Shown here: piece by piece, positions 43,020-53,100 of the stretch
Layout: every line of letters begins with the position of its first letter
Position numbering within the stretch: the stretch's first letter is position 1
From: Thioalkalivibrio halophilus
Lineage (GTDB): Bacteria; Pseudomonadota; Gammaproteobacteria; Ectothiorhodospirales; Ectothiorhodospiraceae
Assembly: GCF_001995255.1 (NCBI RefSeq)
Contig: NZ_MUZR01000007.1
Coordinates: forward strand, 62,001-126,000
Length of the DNA: 64,000 nt
Reading direction: 5' to 3'
The notes under the pieces: model-generated
What the model saw: only the letters and a program-made list of their open reading frames with translations
Databases searched by the model: none
Told to the model about the DNA's origin: nothing
Translations under genes and position numbers: made by a program

Positions 43020-43050
43020 CATCGGGATTCAAAGGGAAACGGGAAAAAAC

Positions 43051-45138
43051 GTGTCATACAAGAAGTCGTTCCAGTACGGAAATCACACCGTCACGCTCGA
43101 AACCGGGGACATCGCGCGCCAGGCCAGCGGCGCGGTGCTGGTGAACATGGCCGAAACCGTGGTCCTGGTCACCGTGGTCGCCCGCAAGGAAGCCGATCCG
43201 GGCCGCGACTTCTTCCCCCTGACCGTCAACTACCAGGAACGGACCTACGCCGCCGGCAAGATTCCGGGCGGTTTCTTCAAGCGTGAAGGGCGTCCGAGCG
43301 AGAAGGAAACCCTGACCTCGCGCCTGATCGACCGTCCGATCCGGCCGCTGTTTCCCGAAGGCTTCAAGAACGAAACCCAGGTCATCGCGACGGTGGTCTC
43401 GATCAACCCCGAGGTGGATCCCGACATCCCCGCGATGATCGGTGCTTCCGCGGCGCTGGCACTCTCGGGTGTGCCGTTCGGCGGGCCCATCGGCGCCGCC
43501 CGCGTGGGGTACCGCGCCGGTGAGTACCAGTTGAATCCGAGCTTCAGCGCGCTGGAGGAATCCGAGCTGAACCTGGTCGTGGCGGGGACCGAAAACGCGG
43601 TCCTGATGGTGGAGTCGGAGGCAAGCGAGCTGTCCGAGGAAACCATGCTGGGCGCGGTGATGTACGGCCACGAACAGCTGCAGGCTGCGATCCGCGCCAT
43701 CAACGAACTGGCGGCCGAGGCGGGCGAACCCGCCTGGGACTGGCAGCCGCCGGAGAGCGAGGCCTTGGTGGAAGACCGCGTGGCCGCGGCCGCGCGCGAT
43801 GAGCTGACCGAGATTTACCAGATCGCCGACAAGCAGACCCGCAGCCAGCGCCTGAGCGAACTGCGCAGCCGCCTGGTTGAATCGCTGGTGAGCGACGACG
43901 GTTCCGGCCCCGATGCCGATGCGGTCAAGACCACCCTGCACGATCTGGAATACCGTCTAGTGCGTGATCGCATTCTTGACGGGCATCCGCGTATCGATGG
44001 ACGTGACACGAAGACTGTCCGTCCGATCGACGTGCAGACCGGCCTGTTGCCGCGTGCCCACGGCTCCGCGCTGTTTACCCGGGGCGAGACCCAGGCGATG
44101 GTGGTGGCCACCCTGGGCACCGACCGCGACGCCCAGGTGATCGACGCGATCGAGGGCGAGCGCCGCGACCGCTTCATGCTGCATTACAACTTCCCGCCAT
44201 ACTGCACCGGGGAGACCGGTTTCGTCGGCTCGCCCAAGCGCCGCGAGATCGGCCACGGCCGTCTGGCCAAGCGCGGCGTGGCCGCGGTGATGCCGAACGA
44301 CGAGGACTTCCCCTACGTGGTGCGTGTGGTCTCCGAGATCACCGAGTCCAACGGTTCCAGTTCCATGGCCTCGGTGTGCGGCACCTCGCTGGCGCTGATG
44401 GACGCCGGCGTGCCGCTGAAGGCCCCGGTCGCGGGCATCGCGATGGGCCTGATCAAGGAAGACGACCGCTTCGCCGTGCTCTCCGACATCCTCGGCGACG
44501 AGGATCACCTCGGCGACATGGACTTCAAAGTGGCCGGCACCCATGACGGCGTGACCGCGCTGCAGATGGACATCAAGATCGACGGGATTACCCGAGAGAT
44601 CATGGAAAAGGCCCTGGAGCAGGCGCGCGAGGGCCGGCTGCACATCCTGGGTTGCATGAACGCGGAACTGGACACCCATCGCCAGGAGATGTCCGAGCAT
44701 GCGCCGCGCTTCATCACCCTGAAGATCAACCCGGACAAGATCCGCGACGTGATCGGCAAGGGCGGGGCGACCATCCGTACCCTGACCGAGGAGACCGGCA
44801 CCACCATCGACATCGGTGACGATGGCACGGTCAAGATCGCCTCCACCGATGCGGCTGCCGGCAACGAGGCGAAGCGCCGCATCGAGGAGCTGACCGCGGA
44901 CATCGAGGTGGGGCGTCAGTACACCGGAAAGGTCGCCAAGATCATGGACTTCGGCGCATTCGTGTCGATCCTTCCGGGGCGTGACGGTCTGGTGCATATC
45001 TCGCAGATCTCCGACGAGCGCGTGGAGAACGTGAGTGATTTCCTCTCCGAGGGGGATTCGGTCACCGTGCGGGTGCTGGAGGTCGACAAGCAGGGCCGTA
45101 TCCGCCTGAGCATGAAGGCGGTCGAAGAAGACGCCTGA
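43051..45138 (+). CDS. pnp: Polyribonucleotide nucleotidyltransferase (PNPase)
   Basis: 3'-5' phosphorolytic exoribonuclease of the degradosome. The 695-residue protein has two RNase PH domains ([35 protein letters not shown]), the catalytic-region motif [11 protein letters not shown] with [15 protein letters not shown], a KH domain ([21 protein letters not shown]) and an S1 domain ([28 protein letters not shown]). The start is GTG 43051, giving [10 protein letters not shown] in line with other PNPases. The Shine-Dalgarno is weak, which fits a regulated leader. Confidence 0.97.
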   Translation: MSYKKSFQYGNHTVTLETGDIARQASGAVLVNMAETVVLVTVVARKEADPGRDFFPLTVNYQERTYAAGKIPGGFFKREGRPSEKETLTSRLIDRPIRPLFPEGFKNETQVIATVVSINPEVDPDIPAMIGASAALALSGVPFGGPIGAARVGYRAGEYQLNPSFSALEESELNLVVAGTENAVLMVESEASELSEETMLGAVMYGHEQLQAAIRAINELAAEAGEPAWDWQPPESEALVEDRVAAAARDELTEIYQIADKQTRSQRLSELRSRLVESLVSDDGSGPDADAVKTTLHDLEYRLVRDRILDGHPRIDGRDTKTVRPIDVQTGLLPRAHGSALFTRGETQAMVVATLGTDRDAQVIDAIEGERRDRFMLHYNFPPYCTGETGFVGSPKRREIGHGRLAKRGVAAVMPNDEDFPYVVRVVSEITESNGSSSMASVCGTSLALMDAGVPLKAPVAGIAMGLIKEDDRFAVLSDILGDEDHLGDMDFKVAGTHDGVTALQMDIKIDGITREIMEKALEQAREGRLHILGCMNAELDTHRQEMSEHAPRFITLKINPDKIRDVIGKGGATIRTLTEETGTTIDIGDDGTVKIASTDAAAGNEAKRRIEELTADIEVGRQYTGKVAKIMDFGAFVSILPGRDGLVHISQISDERVENVSDFLSEGDSVTVRVLEVDKQGRIRLSMKAVEEDA

Positions 45139-45196
45139 GGGCGGGTCGGCGGGCCTGGCCCGGGCCGGGCGGCGGTTTCCTTCGGGGGCGACAGGC

Positions 45197-45814
45197 ATGG
45201 ATCTGGTCAGTATTCGCAAGAGCTATCGGCGCTATGCGCGGCATTACGACGCGACCTTCGGGCGAGTGTTCGCCACCGGGCGGCACAGCGCGCAGAAGAC
45301 CCTCGCGCCGCTGGAAGGCAAACGGGTCCTCGAGGTCGGGGTCGGAACCGGGATTTCGTTTCCGGAATACCCCGACGGCGTGGATCTGGTCGGGATCGAC
45401 GTGTCGCGCGAGATGCTGCAGGTCGCGCAGGAACGCATCAACGGCGGTCTGCCGGGGGTGCGCGGCGTGGCCGAGATGGACGCCGAAGCACTCGGTTTCC
45501 GCGACGACAGCTTCGACGCCGTGGTCGGGATGTACGTGGCGTCCGTGGTCCCCAATCCCGACCGCATGTTCGCCGAGATGTGGCGGGTGTGCCGCCCGGG
45601 CGGACAGATCCTTCTGGTCAACCATTTCGCGTCCCGGCAATGGCTGCTGCGCGGGGTGGAACGCAGCCTGCGGCCTCTTTCGCGGGCGGTGGGCTTTCGT
45701 CCGGACATGGAGCTGGACCACTTCGTGCACCTGACCGGCTGCGAGCCCGAGGCGGTGGAACCCGCCAGCCTGTTCGGTTACTGGAAACAGGTGGCTTTCC
45801 GCAAACCCGCCTGA
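45197..45814 (+). CDS. pmtA: Phosphatidylethanolamine N-methyltransferase-like (PmtA type)
   Basis: SAM-dependent class I methyltransferase of 205 residues. Motif I is LEVGVGTG at 45-52 with the acidic strand-2 residue Asp68 (GIDVSREML), and the MDAEALGFRDDSFDAVVGMYVASVVPNPDR and MWRVCRPGGQILLVNHFA segments resemble the Rhodobacter-type PmtA, which methylates phosphatidylethanolamine stepwise to phosphatidylcholine. The YRRYARHYDATFG N-terminus is also typical. Product assignment is by resemblance, so another small-molecule or lipid acceptor is possible. It lies 58 bases after pnp. Confidence 0.75.
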   Translation: MDLVSIRKSYRRYARHYDATFGRVFATGRHSAQKTLAPLEGKRVLEVGVGTGISFPEYPDGVDLVGIDVSREMLQVAQERINGGLPGVRGVAEMDAEALGFRDDSFDAVVGMYVASVVPNPDRMFAEMWRVCRPGGQILLVNHFASRQWLLRGVERSLRPLSRAVGFRPDMELDHFVHLTGCEPEAVEPASLFGYWKQVAFRKPA

Positions 45815-45921
45815 TTCCCGGCCATCCGGCGGTGGTTGCGGTACGAGGGGCAAGACCCTTAGGGTTTTGCTGGAATAATCCGACGGCCGCAGCATGACAT
45901 GCCCACCCCGGGGAACCGCGG

Positions 45922-48900
45922 ATGACACAGCGCGATCAGGCCTCCTTTCAGTCCTTCCATTATCGGCTTCTGCTGCTGGTGCTTGCCGCCATCGTGCTGC
46001 TGGGCGCGGTGCTGGCGGCCGTCGCCTACCAGATGCTGGAGACCGAAACCCGCGAGGCCGTCCGTTCGGAGGTCGCCTCCACCTCCGATTCCACTGCCCT
46101 GTACGTTTCTCACTGGTTCACGTCCAATGCGCGCCTGATCCGGGGGCTCGCCGGCGAGATCCCGCAGGGGCGGGATCCGCGTCCCGTCCTGCAGCAGTTC
46201 GAACGCATGGGCGAGGTGGATCTGACCTACATCGGGGATCAGCAGGGCGGCATGATCATGTCCGACCCCGAGGCCACCCTGCCGGACGATTTCGATCCGC
46301 GCACCCGCCCCTGGTACCAGGGATCGGTGGAAGCGGATGATCTCTACATCACCGCGCCTTTCGAGGATGCCGCCCAGGATCGGCTGATCATCTCCATGGG
46401 CATGCCGGTGTATCGCGATACCGGAGGGCTTTACGGGGTCGCCGCGGGGGACATCGGTCTGCAGGAAGTGACGCGAAGCGTGACCGGTCTGGATCTGCGC
46501 TGGGACGGCGAGATCGTGCTGGTAGACGAGGATGGCATGGTGGTGGCCCATCCGGACTCCTCGCGGGTTCTCCGCCCGCTGGTCGACAGCATCGACGAAG
46601 GCAGGGGCTTCGATCCGCTGGATCCCGATCGCGAGGGCGAGCTCCGGGAGGTGACGGTTGACGGAGAGCAGCGCCTGCTGCACGTCACCCGGATCCCCGG
46701 AACCGACTGGCATCAGGTGCTCAGTCTGGATCGGGCGGCGGTCACCGAGCCCCTGCGCAATCTGCTGATCCAGTTCGCGGCCTGGACCGTGCTGGTGGTC
46801 CTGATCGTGGGCGGGGTCACCACGCTGATCCTGAATCGTCTGGTGCGGGTGCGTCGTGATCTCGAGGCCGAGATGCGTCGCGCCCGCGAGCAGGCGGAAA
46901 GCGCGACGCGTGCCAAGAGCGAGTTTCTTGCCAATATGAGCCACGAGATCCGCACCCCGATGAACGCGATCATCGGCATGAGCCATCTGGCACGGCGGAC
47001 CGAGCTGACCCCGCGCCAGCGCGGGTACATGGACAAGATCGACAACGCCGCCCAGCGCCTGCTCGGCCTGATCAACGACATCCTCGACTTTTCCAAGATC
47101 GAGGCCGGCAAGCTCGAACTGGAAGATGCTCCGTTCCACCTCGATTCCGTGCTCAACGGGGTCACCGACGTGGTCGGCCACCGGGCCGAGGAGAAGGGAC
47201 TGGAACTGGTGCACCACGTCGCGCCGGGTACACCGCGCCTGCTGCGAGGGGATGCCCTCCGGCTGGGGCAGATTCTGACCAATCTCGCCGGCAATGCGGT
47301 CAAGTTCACCGAGCAGGGCGAGGTTGTGGTGCATGTCTCGGCCGAGGCGATCGACGACGGCTATGCCACCCTGCGCTTCTCGGTGCGCGACACAGGACCG
47401 GGGATGTCCGAGGAGGAGGCCCGCAGGCTGTTCCGTTCTTTCACGCAGCTGGACAGCTCGGTGACCCGGCGCCAGGAAGGCACCGGGCTCGGGCTGGCGA
47501 TCAGCAAGCAGCTGGTGGAAATGATGCACGGCGACATCGGGGTGGAAAGCACGCCCGGCGAGGGGGCGACATTCAGCTTTACCGCACGTCTGGGCGTGGA
47601 GACGGAGCAGGTACAGCCCGCGCGTCCGGTCGTGTCCCGATCACTGCGCGGGCGCCGGGTGCTGGTGGTCGATGACTCGGACGCGGCCCGGGAAACCCTG
47701 GCCGCGATGCTGAGCGATCTGGGAATCGAGGCGGATACGGCGCCCTCCGGCCCGGATGCCCTGGGCATGCTGGACCGGGCGGTGGAAAAGGGCGTGCATT
47801 ACGATATGGTGCTGACCGACTGGCGCATGCCGGGGATGGATGGTCTGGAGGTGGCGCAGAACATCAATGCCGAACGCAAGCGACAGGTCCCTTCGGTTCT
47901 GATGGTGACCGGGTTCAGCCGCGATGAAATCCTGCAGAAGGCGGAAGAGACCGTGGATGGTCTCCTGCTCAAGCCGGTGACCGAATCCACGCTGCACGAC
48001 ACCCTGGTCGAACTCCTGAATGCGGATGATGAAGGCGACCGGGTGCGCGAAGCGGCCCCCGGCATGACGGCCGACACGCCGCGCCTGGACGGCTGCCGCA
48101 TCCTGCTGGCGGAGGACAACGCCATCAATCGGGATCTGGCGGTGGAGCTCCTGGAGGATCTGGGCTGTGACGTCACCACGGTGGAGGACGGTCGCGAGGC
48201 GCTGGCGGCCGTTGAGGCCGCATCCTTCGACGCGGTGCTGATGGACATCCAGATGCCCGAAATGGACGGGCTGAGTGCCACGCGCGAGCTGCGGTGGGAC
48301 GCGCGTTTCCGGGACCTTCCGGTGATCGCGATGACGGCCCATGCGATGGCCGGCGATCGCGAGAAGAGCCTGGAGGCGGGGATGAACGACCATGTCACCA
48401 AGCCGATCGACCCCGCTGCCCTGGCCCGGACACTTTCCGAGTGGATCGGATGCGTGCACCAGGGAGCCGCGTCCGGGGGGGCGGGCGATGACAGTACGGG
48501 CTCGCCAATGCCGTCTGCGACCACCGGTTCCGGTGCGTCGGGCGGCGACGGGCTGCCGCAGGAGCTGCCGCCGTTCGATCTCCCGGCGGCACTGGCGCGC
48601 TGCAACGGCAAGGCGTCGCTGCTGCGGCGCATGATCCTCAGCCTGGAGGAGCGTTACAGCGGGGTGGTCGAGGAATTGCGGTCGCTGCTGGAAACCGGCC
48701 ACCGCGACGAGGCGCATCGACTGGCGCACTCGCTCAAGGGCGTCGCGGGTTCCCTGGAGTTGCGCGAAGTGCAGGCCTGCGCGCAGCGGATCGAGAATGA
48801 ACTCGCGCAGGGAGACGAGGGCGCCGCGTTCGGGCGCCTTGCGGAGCTGGACGAGCACCTGGCGCCGGCACTGGAAGCGGCCCGTGGTCTGGTTGCCGAC

Positions 48901-49182
48901 GGGGACGCGGAGGATGCCCCGGAGAGCGGTTCCGGGGACGGGCCCCTTCACGATATGGAGACCGGCCCCCTGCCAGAGGATGAGCTGCGCGAGCTGCGTG
49001 TGCTGATCGAAGGCAACAACCTGCGTGCCCGGGCGCATTTCCGCGAGCTGAGCGGACGGCTCCTCGGGCACGGCCAGGACGCCCTCGTGCGGGAACTGGG
49101 GTCCCGCATTGAAGAACTGGATTTCGAACAGGCGCTGGTGGCGGTGGACCGGCTGCTGAGGGAAAGTGGAGAAGGCTTATGA
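45922..49182 (+). CDS. Membrane hybrid histidine kinase (dCache-HisKA-HATPase-REC-REC-Hpt)
   Basis: A 1086-residue sensor kinase. Membrane helix about 15-36, a periplasmic dCache-like sensor about 40-275 ([18 protein letters not shown] is typical of Cache domains), second helix about 281-304, HisKA with phospho-acceptor His341 in [11 protein letters not shown], HATPase with [10 protein letters not shown] and DTGPGM, receiver 1 with Asp633 ([11 protein letters not shown]), receiver 2 with Asp775 ([11 protein letters not shown]), and an Hpt domain with His936 (AHSLKG). An additional helical module of about 70 residues ends the protein. The signal is unknown. It overlaps the next gene by four bases (ATGA), so the receiver-GGDEF protein is its likely output. 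Confidence 0.93.
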   Translation: MTQRDQASFQSFHYRLLLLVLAAIVLLGAVLAAVAYQMLETETREAVRSEVASTSDSTALYVSHWFTSNARLIRGLAGEIPQGRDPRPVLQQFERMGEVDLTYIGDQQGGMIMSDPEATLPDDFDPRTRPWYQGSVEADDLYITAPFEDAAQDRLIISMGMPVYRDTGGLYGVAAGDIGLQEVTRSVTGLDLRWDGEIVLVDEDGMVVAHPDSSRVLRPLVDSIDEGRGFDPLDPDREGELREVTVDGEQRLLHVTRIPGTDWHQVLSLDRAAVTEPLRNLLIQFAAWTVLVVLIVGGVTTLILNRLVRVRRDLEAEMRRAREQAESATRAKSEFLANMSHEIRTPMNAIIGMSHLARRTELTPRQRGYMDKIDNAAQRLLGLINDILDFSKIEAGKLELEDAPFHLDSVLNGVTDVVGHRAEEKGLELVHHVAPGTPRLLRGDALRLGQILTNLAGNAVKFTEQGEVVVHVSAEAIDDGYATLRFSVRDTGPGMSEEEARRLFRSFTQLDSSVTRRQEGTGLGLAISKQLVEMMHGDIGVESTPGEGATFSFTARLGVETEQVQPARPVVSRSLRGRRVLVVDDSDAARETLAAMLSDLGIEADTAPSGPDALGMLDRAVEKGVHYDMVLTDWRMPGMDGLEVAQNINAERKRQVPSVLMVTGFSRDEILQKAEETVDGLLLKPVTESTLHDTLVELLNADDEGDRVREAAPGMTADTPRLDGCRILLAEDNAINRDLAVELLEDLGCDVTTVEDGREALAAVEAASFDAVLMDIQMPEMDGLSATRELRWDARFRDLPVIAMTAHAMAGDREKSLEAGMNDHVTKPIDPAALARTLSEWIGCVHQGAASGGAGDDSTGSPMPSATTGSGASGGDGLPQELPPFDLPAALARCNGKASLLRRMILSLEERYSGVVEELRSLLETGHRDEAHRLAHSLKGVAGSLELREVQACAQRIENELAQGDEGAAFGRLAELDEHLAPALEAARGLVADGDAEDAPESGSGDGPLHDMETGPLPEDELRELRVLIEGNNLRARAHFRELSGRLLGHGQDALVRELGSRIEELDFEQALVAVDRLLRESGEGL

Positions 49183-50099
49183 ACAGTGACCATCGGGCAC
49201 GTATCCTCGTGGTGGATGACGAGCCTGCCAACATCGAGTTGCTGGCCGGGATCTTCGAGGACGAACACGAGGTGCTGTTCGCCACGAACGGGAAACGCGC
49301 GCTGGATCTTGCCGCCTCGGCGCGTCCGGACGTGATCCTGCTCGACGTGATGATGCCGGGAACGGACGGTTTTCAGGTCTGTGAATGGCTGAAGTCCGAG
49401 CGCGCGACGGCGAACGTCCCGGTGATCTTCATTACCGGGGTGGGAGATACCGAGGGCGAGGCCCGGGGTCTGGAACTGGGCGCGGTCGACTACGTGAACA
49501 AGCCCATCAATCCGCCGGTGGTCCGGTTGCGGGTGCAGCATCAGATCGAGCTCAAGCGCGCCCGCGATCAACTGACCCGCATGGCGGTGACCGACGGACT
49601 GACCGGCCTGGCCAACCGGCGCCAGTTCGAGGAGACCCTGGAGCGTGAAAATGCGCGTCTGGCGCGGACCGGGGACGCCCTTTCGGTGATCCTGATGGAC
49701 ATCGATTATTTCAAGCCCTTCAACGACACCCTGGGCCATGTCCGCGGGGATGACTGTCTGCGCGAAGTGTCGCGGGTGCTGGACGAGACCATCTCGCGTC
49801 CCGCCGACCTGGCCGCACGTTACGGGGGGGAGGAGTTCGGCTGCATCCTGCCGGAAACCGCGCTGGAGGATGCCGCGGCAGTGGCCGAGCGGGTGCGGGA
49901 GGCGATCGTCGAACTCGGTGTCCCCCATCCGGCGTCCGAAGTGGCGGATCACGTGACCGCCAGCCTTGGCGTGGCCACGCTGCATTGCCAGCCGCGCCAG
50001 TCCGCCCTGCGGGTGGTGGCGCGGGCCGATGAGCAGCTCTACCGCGCCAAGGCGGAGGGACGGAACCGGGTCTGTGCTGCCGGCTCCGCGGAGCGCTGA
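49179..50099 (+). CDS. Response regulator with diguanylate cyclase output (REC-GGDEF)
   Basis: A 306-residue PleD/WspR-type regulator. The N-terminal receiver has acidic residues DDE near 13-15, Asp56 as phosphorylation site (LLDVMMPG) and Lys108 in NKPI. The GGDEF domain has the active GGEEF at 216-220, and an RxxD inhibitory site (Arg207-Pro-Ala-Asp210) at the canonical distance of five residues upstream, so product inhibition by c-di-GMP is expected. It is translationally coupled to the upstream hybrid kinase and is 15 bases before the flavin-kinase gene. Confidence 0.94.
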   Translation: MNSDHRARILVVDDEPANIELLAGIFEDEHEVLFATNGKRALDLAASARPDVILLDVMMPGTDGFQVCEWLKSERATANVPVIFITGVGDTEGEARGLELGAVDYVNKPINPPVVRLRVQHQIELKRARDQLTRMAVTDGLTGLANRRQFEETLERENARLARTGDALSVILMDIDYFKPFNDTLGHVRGDDCLREVSRVLDETISRPADLAARYGGEEFGCILPETALEDAAAVAERVREAIVELGVPHPASEVADHVTASLGVATLHCQPRQSALRVVARADEQLYRAKAEGRNRVCAAGSAER

Positions 50100-50114
50100 G
50101 CAACGCAGCGCAAA

Positions 50115-53100
50115 GTGGGGGCTTCCAGAAAGACCGTACTGATTGCCGGAGCCGGCCCTGTCGGGCTGGAAGCGGCCCTGTATGCCACGCGCCTGGGCTA
50201 TCGTGTGCTGCTGGCCGAGCGTTCCCGCGCGGTCGCTCCCGCGTTGCGCGACTGGGCCGGGATACGGATGTTCACCTCCTGGCAACAGTGCACCTCGCCG
50301 CTGGGGCGTGACGCGTTGCGCGGGCAGGGACACGCTCTTCCCGATCCGGATGCTTTCCCGACCGCCGGCGAGTTTCGTCGCGAGTACTGCGAGCGGCTCG
50401 CCGGGGTGCTGGCACACCGGGATTGCGACCTTCTGCTCGAGACGCGAGTGCTGGCGGCAAGTCGCGACGGCATGCGGGCGAATACCGGCATTGGCGATCC
50501 GGAACGCGCCCGTCACCCGTTCCGCGTGCTGGTGGACGAGCAGGGACGTGAGCGCCAGCTGGAGGCCGATCTGCTGATCGACACCACCGGCGTGGCGGGA
50601 CACCCACAGTGGCTGGGGCCCGGCGGGTTGCCGGCCTCGGGGGAGCGCGAGCTGGGCGGACGCATCCTGTACGGACCCCGGGCGCCGGAGGGCGAGGAGG
50701 GTCAAGCCCTGCCGCCCGCCGAATGCATCCTGGTGGCCGGCGGCGGAGCCGAGGCCGCGCTGGCGGTCGAATACTGGCTGGATCCGCCGACGGGCTCGCC
50801 GCCCGTGGAGCTTCTGTGGGCCTTCGAGGAACCGGTCCCCCTGCCGCCCGACTGGCCGCAGCGGGATCCGTTTCCCGAGCGCGGGGCTCGGTTCGCGCGG
50901 GTCCTGGAGGCGACCGCCGGTGACCGTGGCGCACGGCGGCTGCCGCAGACGCAGGTGGTACGGCTGGAGCACGGCCCGGGCGTGCGTGGCGGGCTGGATG
51001 TGGAGCTCCGCGGACCTGACGGGACCCGGCGCATGAGCGTGGACCGGGTGCACGCGCTGACCGGCCATGTCCCGGACAACGCCTGGCTGGAAACGCTGCA
51101 GTTCCACGCCTGTTATGCCACCGGCGCGCCCATGGGGCTGGCTGCGGCCATGCTCGCGACCGTCGAGGATTCGCACGAGCTGTGGCACAGCCTCGGGGTG
51201 TCCACCGTGGGCAATCCCGAGCCGGGGCTTTTCGTGCTCGGGCGCAAGAGTTACGGACGCAGCCCCGGGTTCGTGCTGCCGGTCGGTCTGGGCCAGATCG
51301 TCGAGACCTTTCAGTCCATCACCGGGGACACGAGCCTGGATCTCTATGGCGACACCGTCCCGCGCCAGGGCAACCGTCCCGGCGGGGCCGCCATTGAGTC
51401 CGCGCAGCCGGTGACCTGCGATCTCCCGCCCGCAGCCACCGACACCGCCGGACCGGCCGGGCGTGATGCCGTGATCCCGGGCGACGGAGGAGAGGATGCC
51501 GCGGCCGACTATCATTTCCGGGTGATCGCCGAGAATCTCAAGGAGGTGGTGTTCCAGACGGATCTCGAGCATCGCATCACCTATCTGAGTCCGTCGTGGA
51601 GCGAAGTTACGGGCCTGGCGCGGGAGCCGTTCATCGGGCACAGCTGGATGGATCTGCTGCACCCGGAGGATCAGGGGTACGGTCGCAACCAGTGCGACGC
51701 CTTCGTGGGTGACCGGCTGGCCGAGTACAACGAGGAGTTGCGCGTGCGGACCAGCGAGGGTGCGGTGCGCTGGATGGACGTCACCGCGCGGGTGCTGCGG
51801 GATCGACAGGGTCGGGCGCGCGGGACGGTGGGCTCCATGCTGGATGTGACCCGCCGGCGCGAAAGCGAGGCCGAGCTGCGCGAGAGTCAGGAGCGCTTTC
51901 GCCTGATCAGCGATCTGGCGACTGACTGGATCTACTGGCTGACTCCCGAGTTCGAGTTCCGCTACTGCTCGCCTTCCTGTCAGGCGGTGACCGGCTACGG
52001 CGATGCCGAGTTCTACCGGAACCCCGACCTGTTGCGCGAGATCGTGCACGTGGAGGATCGCGAGGGGTTCGATCAGCATTTGTACGAGATCCACGAGAAG
52101 CATGTGGACGGCGCGTTTGATTTCCGCATCGTCACGCGCGCGGGCGAGGAGCGCTGGCTGCGCCATCACTGCACCCCGGTGTATGCGGAAAGCGGGCTGT
52201 ACATGGGGCAGCGGGCGGCCAACTACGACATCACCGATCGTATCCGGGCCGAGGAGGCTCTGACCCGGGCCCGTGACGAGGCCGAGTCCGCCACCCGGGC
52301 CAAGAGCGAATTTCTCGCCAACATGAGTCACGAGATCCGTACGCCGATGAACGCGATCATCGGCATGACGCACCTGGCTCGGCGCACTGAGCTGACTCCA
52401 AAGCAGCGTGGCTATCTGGACCGTATTGACAGTGCTTCCCAGGCTCTGCTGGGACTGATCAACGACATCCTGGATTTCTCCAAGATTGAGGCCGGAAAGC
52501 TGGAGCTGGAGGAAAGCCCGTTCGCGCTGGAAGACGTGCTGCGCAACGTCTGGGACATCGTCGGTCTGAAGGCCGAGGACAAGGGGCTGGAGCTCGTGCA
52601 CCGGGTGGATCCCGCTCTTCCGCACCACCTGACGGGGGACGCCCTGCGGCTCGGACAGATCCTCACCAACCTGGTTGGCAACGCGGTGAAATTTACCGAG
52701 GAAGGCGAGGTGGTGGTGGGCGCGACCTGCGAACGCATGGAAGAGGACGAAGCCGTGCTGCGTTTCGAAGTGCGCGATACTGGCCCCGGCATGAGCCGGG
52801 AGGAGACCCGGCGGCTGTTCCAGTCCTTCACCCAGCTCGACGGCTCCGTGACCCGCCAGCAGGAGGGCACGGGCCTGGGTCTGGCGATCTCCAGGCAGCT
52901 GGTGGAGATGATGGGGGGCGAAATCGGTGTCGAGAGCGAGCCGGGACGGGGCAGTACCTTCCATTTCAGTGTGCGCCTGGGGCTGAATACGGCCGCCGGG
53001 GATCCGCACGAGACCCTGGGTGAACGGCTTACCGGCGCGGAGCTGGCCGGCCGCCGCGCGCTGGTGGTGGATGACAACGCCAGCGCGCGCGAGACGCTGG

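Noticed and set aside
45852-45868. Small hairpin AAGACCC/GGGTTTT as a terminator after pmtA
   Set aside because: Only a seven-pair stem with a three-base loop, and the T residues are part of the stem; too weak to call.
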